NCBI GenBank assembly: GCA_948946035.1
Contig: CARBKU010000060.1
Span: 1 to 7,267, forward strand
Reading direction: 5' to 3'
DNA from: an uncultured Clostridia bacterium
GTDB taxonomy: Bacteria > Bacillota > Clostridia > TANB77 > CAG-508
DNA length: 7,267 nucleotides
The notes below the pieces were generated by a model. It searched no databases. It was not told where the DNA came from and was given only the letters and a program-made list of their open reading frames with translations. Shown piece by piece: positions 5,600-7,267 of this stretch (its first letter is position 1; each line of letters starts with the position of its first letter). Both the position numbers and the translations under genes were made by a program.

Positions 5600-6365
5600 A
5601 TGAAAGTTACATTAATTCAAATGGATTCAAATGGAACTAGAAAAGAAAATGAAGAAAAAGCATTAAAATTTATGAAACAAGCTGATAATGAACAAACAGA
5701 TATAATATGTTTATCAGAATCGTTTGTTTATTGGGGGGAACAATATAATCAAAGGCGTTGCACTTTAAATGATATAACAAAATATCAAGATTTTGCAAAA
5801 GAAAATAATGTTAATATTGTATTAGGAAGTGTTAATCTAATAGATGAAAATTCAGATAAAACAACCAATACATGCTTTGTGATAAATAGAGATGGAAACA
5901 TAGTACATAGATATGATAAAAAATATATGTATAAAGTAAATAGAAAAAATTTAATTGTTGATGAAACAGTTAGAGCTATACCTCGGAGAAAAAAATGGGA
6001 TATTTGAGTTGGATGGAGTAAAAATGGGAGTAGGAATATGTTTTGACTTAAGATATCCAGAATATTTTAGAGAATTGATAAAAGAAGGAGCAAAAATAAT
6101 ATTTTTACCATCACATTATAGAAAAGCAACAGGAGAATTGGCTTGGAATATATTAACTAAAGCAAGAGCAATTGAAAATCAAGTGTACTTTTGTGCTTGT
6201 AATCAAACGGGCGAAGGGAATTGTGGAAATACACAAATTATTTCATATAATGGTGAAATAATGTCTATTATAGAAACAGAAGAAGGCATTATAACACAAG
6301 AACTTGATTTAGAAAAACAAAGTGATTATAGACAACAATTTCCAGTACTAGAGCAAATGAAATAG
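5600..6365 (+). pseudogene. Carbon-nitrogen hydrolase (nitrilase superfamily), frameshifted
   Basis: Nitrilase-superfamily amidases hydrolyse non-peptide C-N bonds with a Glu-Lys-Cys triad. The first frame (5600-6007) holds the Glu in CLSESF (Glu40), LGSVNLI (75-81) and the Lys in HRYDKKYMY (probably Lys107). It then goes astray as RRKKWDI and stops. The second frame resumes as GEKNGIFELDG and holds the nucleophile in GVGICFDLRYPEYFREL (Cys147 of the joined protein). It continues with IIFLPSHYRK and LTKARAIENQVYFCACNQTG and ends in FPVLEQMK. Skipping C5984 joins CCT directly to GGA, giving IPGEKNGIF, the expected family sequence, and a normal 254-residue protein. This resembles the Nit2/omega-amidase-like group, but the substrate is unknown. 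The ribosome site is GAGG (5590-5593), 23 bases after the GGGtGRT gene. A recent mutation or a base-call error is likelier than programmed shifting. Confidence 0.88.
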
Positions 6366-6423
6366 AAAATCATAAATAATAAAAAAAGAAACAGTGAATA
6401 ATTTTGGCTATATGCTAATGGTT

Positions 6424-6463
6424 GGGGTGAAAAACTTTTAAAGTTTTCTGCCTCAGCTCTTTT
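6424..6463 (+). terminator. Candidate intrinsic terminator after the hydrolase
   Basis: GGGG (6424-6427) pairs with CCTC (6451-6454). After a small internal loop, GAAAA (6429-6433) pairs with TTTTC (6444-6448), and CTT/AAG closes the top. TCTTTT (6458-6463) follows as a short, imperfect U-run. Its place, about 60 bases after the hydrolase stop and before the next promoter, fits a transcript end. The stem is interrupted and the U-run is short, so the call is moderate. Confidence 0.45.
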
Positions 6464-6488
6464 GTGCAAATTAATTTTTACATAACAG

Positions 6489-6700
6489 TATTTACATATT
6501 TAAGTTTCGACTTTTTACAAGAGCAGGTTATAATATATGATTTTTTTACACTTTGTGTGTCGCAACCTACAAAATTAAATTTAATATGTGGGTTGCTCCA
6601 ATCGCACTCGCATAGCTCGTTTGGTCGCTTACGCAGTGTTTCAAAAATCATATATTATAACCTGCTCTTGTAAAAAGTCGAAACTTAAATATTTACATAT
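6489..6700. mobile_element. MITE-like foldback element with flanking direct repeats
   Basis: Positions 6496-6545 and 6643-6692 are perfect 50-bp inverted repeats, with outer sequence TTAAGTTTCGACTTTTTACA and inner sequence ending ATATATGATTTTT. One base further in, ACACT/AGTGT (6548-6552, 6635-6639) can extend the stem. The 11-mer TATTTACATAT occurs at 6489-6499 and again at 6690-6700, at the outer edges of both arms, as a target-site duplication would. The core contains a second hairpin, GCAACCTACA/TGTGGGTTGC (6562-6571, 6587-6596), with a palindromic AT loop. It is followed by a stretch at 6597-6640 with clearly more G+C than its surroundings. No protein-coding gene is supported inside. This fits a non-autonomous, transposase-less element. 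An RNA role for the long hairpin cannot be excluded. Confidence 0.72.
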
Positions 6701-6702
6701 AA

Positions 6703-6731
6703 TTGCAATACAATTTATTATATAATATGAT
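6703..6731 (+). promoter_or_regulatory. Candidate sigma-A-type promoter for the ABC exporter
   Basis: TTGCAA (6703-6708, four of six to TTGACA) is followed after 17 bases by TATGAT (6726-6731, five of six to TATAAT). Transcription would start near 6738, about 23 bases before the start codon. A perfect TATAAT at 6721-6726 overlaps, but has no good -35 at proper spacing. The -35 box begins three bases after the right direct repeat of the foldback element. Confidence 0.45.
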
Positions 6732-6760
6732 GCTAAGAGAAATTCGAATAGGAGTAACAA

Positions 6761-7267
6761 ATGAAAAAGTACAATAAAATAATAACAAAAGCACTAAATA
6801 GACTACTACCATATCACTTACTAGGAGTAATATTACACACAATAGTAATATATATGGCATTTAAAATACCAGAACTAATTGGAAACATATTAGATTTGCT
6901 AATGGAAGAAAACATAAATAAAGAATTAATTTTACAGCAAGTATATTGGCTAATATTTTATTCAAGTTTTGTATTTATCCCACGAACATTATACAGAAAA
7001 TTTTATTTTACAAATTCAAGAAAAGCAGATATATATTTAAGAAAAAAAGTAGTAGAACATCTACAAAAAGTAAAACCAGAATATTTTGAGCAAGAAAACA
7101 AAGGAACTTTTTTAGCTTATTTATCAAAAGAACTTTTATCAATACGTAAAATATTAGGAAATTTTTGGTTTTATATTACTAAAATATGTATTACTCCAAC
7201 TATGGCAATTATACTAATTTGGAATCAATTTAACAAAGAACTAGCACTATACTTAATTCCAATATTT
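6761..7267 (+). CDS. ABC exporter, N-terminal part of transmembrane domain (cut by window edge)
   Basis: An open frame of 169 codons runs off the window. ATG 6761 has an AGGAG site at 6750-6754. The protein begins MKKYNKIITKALNRLLPYHL, then a hydrophobic helix LLGVILHTIVIYMAF (20-34). This leads into KIPELIGNILDLLMEENI, typical of the first helix and extracellular loop of type IV (exporter-type) ABC membrane domains. A second helix follows at about 61-73 (VYWLIFYSSFVFI). The coupling region has YLRKKVVEHLQKVKPEYFEQENKGTFLAYLSKEL, matching the family pattern of an R-LF-HL stretch, a YF turn and a G-L-x-x-L/xx-D/E motif. Helices 3-4 begin near 136. The nucleotide-binding domain would lie outside the window. 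Multidrug, lipid or peptide export are all possible; the substrate cannot be inferred. Confidence 0.85.
   Translation, partial: MKKYNKIITKALNRLLPYHLLGVILHTIVIYMAFKIPELIGNILDLLMEENINKELILQQVYWLIFYSSFVFIPRTLYRKFYFTNSRKADIYLRKKVVEHLQKVKPEYFEQENKGTFLAYLSKELLSIRKILGNFWFYITKICITPTMAIILIWNQFNKELALYLIPIF

Noticed and set aside
5955..6365. A separate 136-aa gene starting at TTG 5955
   Set aside because: It is the C-terminal half of the nitrilase-family protein in a shifted frame; its first residues are out-of-frame translation of the first half and it has no ribosome site.
6464..6673. 69-codon open frame in the intergenic region
   Set aside because: It runs across both arms of the foldback element, has no ribosome site and its composition is unlike a protein; it is a by-product of the repeat.

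Overview
This is a very AT-rich window in which every recognisable gene lies on the plus strand, with strong AAGGAGG-type ribosome binding sites and heavy use of A/T-ending codons. That base composition, a GGGtGRT-family protein and a YezG/DUF600-type protein all suggest a low-GC Firmicute, most likely an uncultured gut-type Clostridium relative. The species cannot be read from the window.

Layout. Positions 96-343 hold the remnant of a NUDIX hydrolase. Its two ends are present in different frames, but the middle, including the Nudix box, is missing. Positions 406-2819 hold two glycolytic genes, triosephosphate isomerase (tpiA) and cofactor-independent phosphoglycerate mutase (gpmI). They are separated by a 30-bp imperfect inverted repeat whose left arm encodes the last ten residues of TpiA. 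A YezG-like (DUF600) immunity-type protein follows five bases after gpmI, with a charged, repeat-containing C-terminal extension and no toxin gene in sight.

Positions 3619-5576 hold a compact three-gene cluster: a NifU/IscU-like protein with a non-canonical cysteine pattern, an unrecognised 74-residue protein, and a GGGtGRT-family protein of unknown function. The tight spacing suggests the three act together, possibly in iron-sulfur or redox chemistry, but nothing in the window proves it. A carbon-nitrogen (nitrilase-superfamily) hydrolase follows at 5600-6365. It is broken by what looks like one extra C at 5984; both halves, with all three catalytic residues, are otherwise intact.

The 395-base gap at 6366-6760 contains a candidate intrinsic terminator, a 197-bp foldback element (50-bp perfect inverted repeats, flanked by an 11-bp direct repeat) and a candidate promoter. 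The promoter leads into the N-terminal 169 residues of an ABC exporter, cut by the window edge.

The most notable points are the NifU-like/74-aa/GGGtGRT cluster, the MITE-like foldback element, the repeat that has reshaped the end of tpiA, the orphan YezG-like gene in a glycolytic operon, and two genes in decay (NUDIX and nitrilase).
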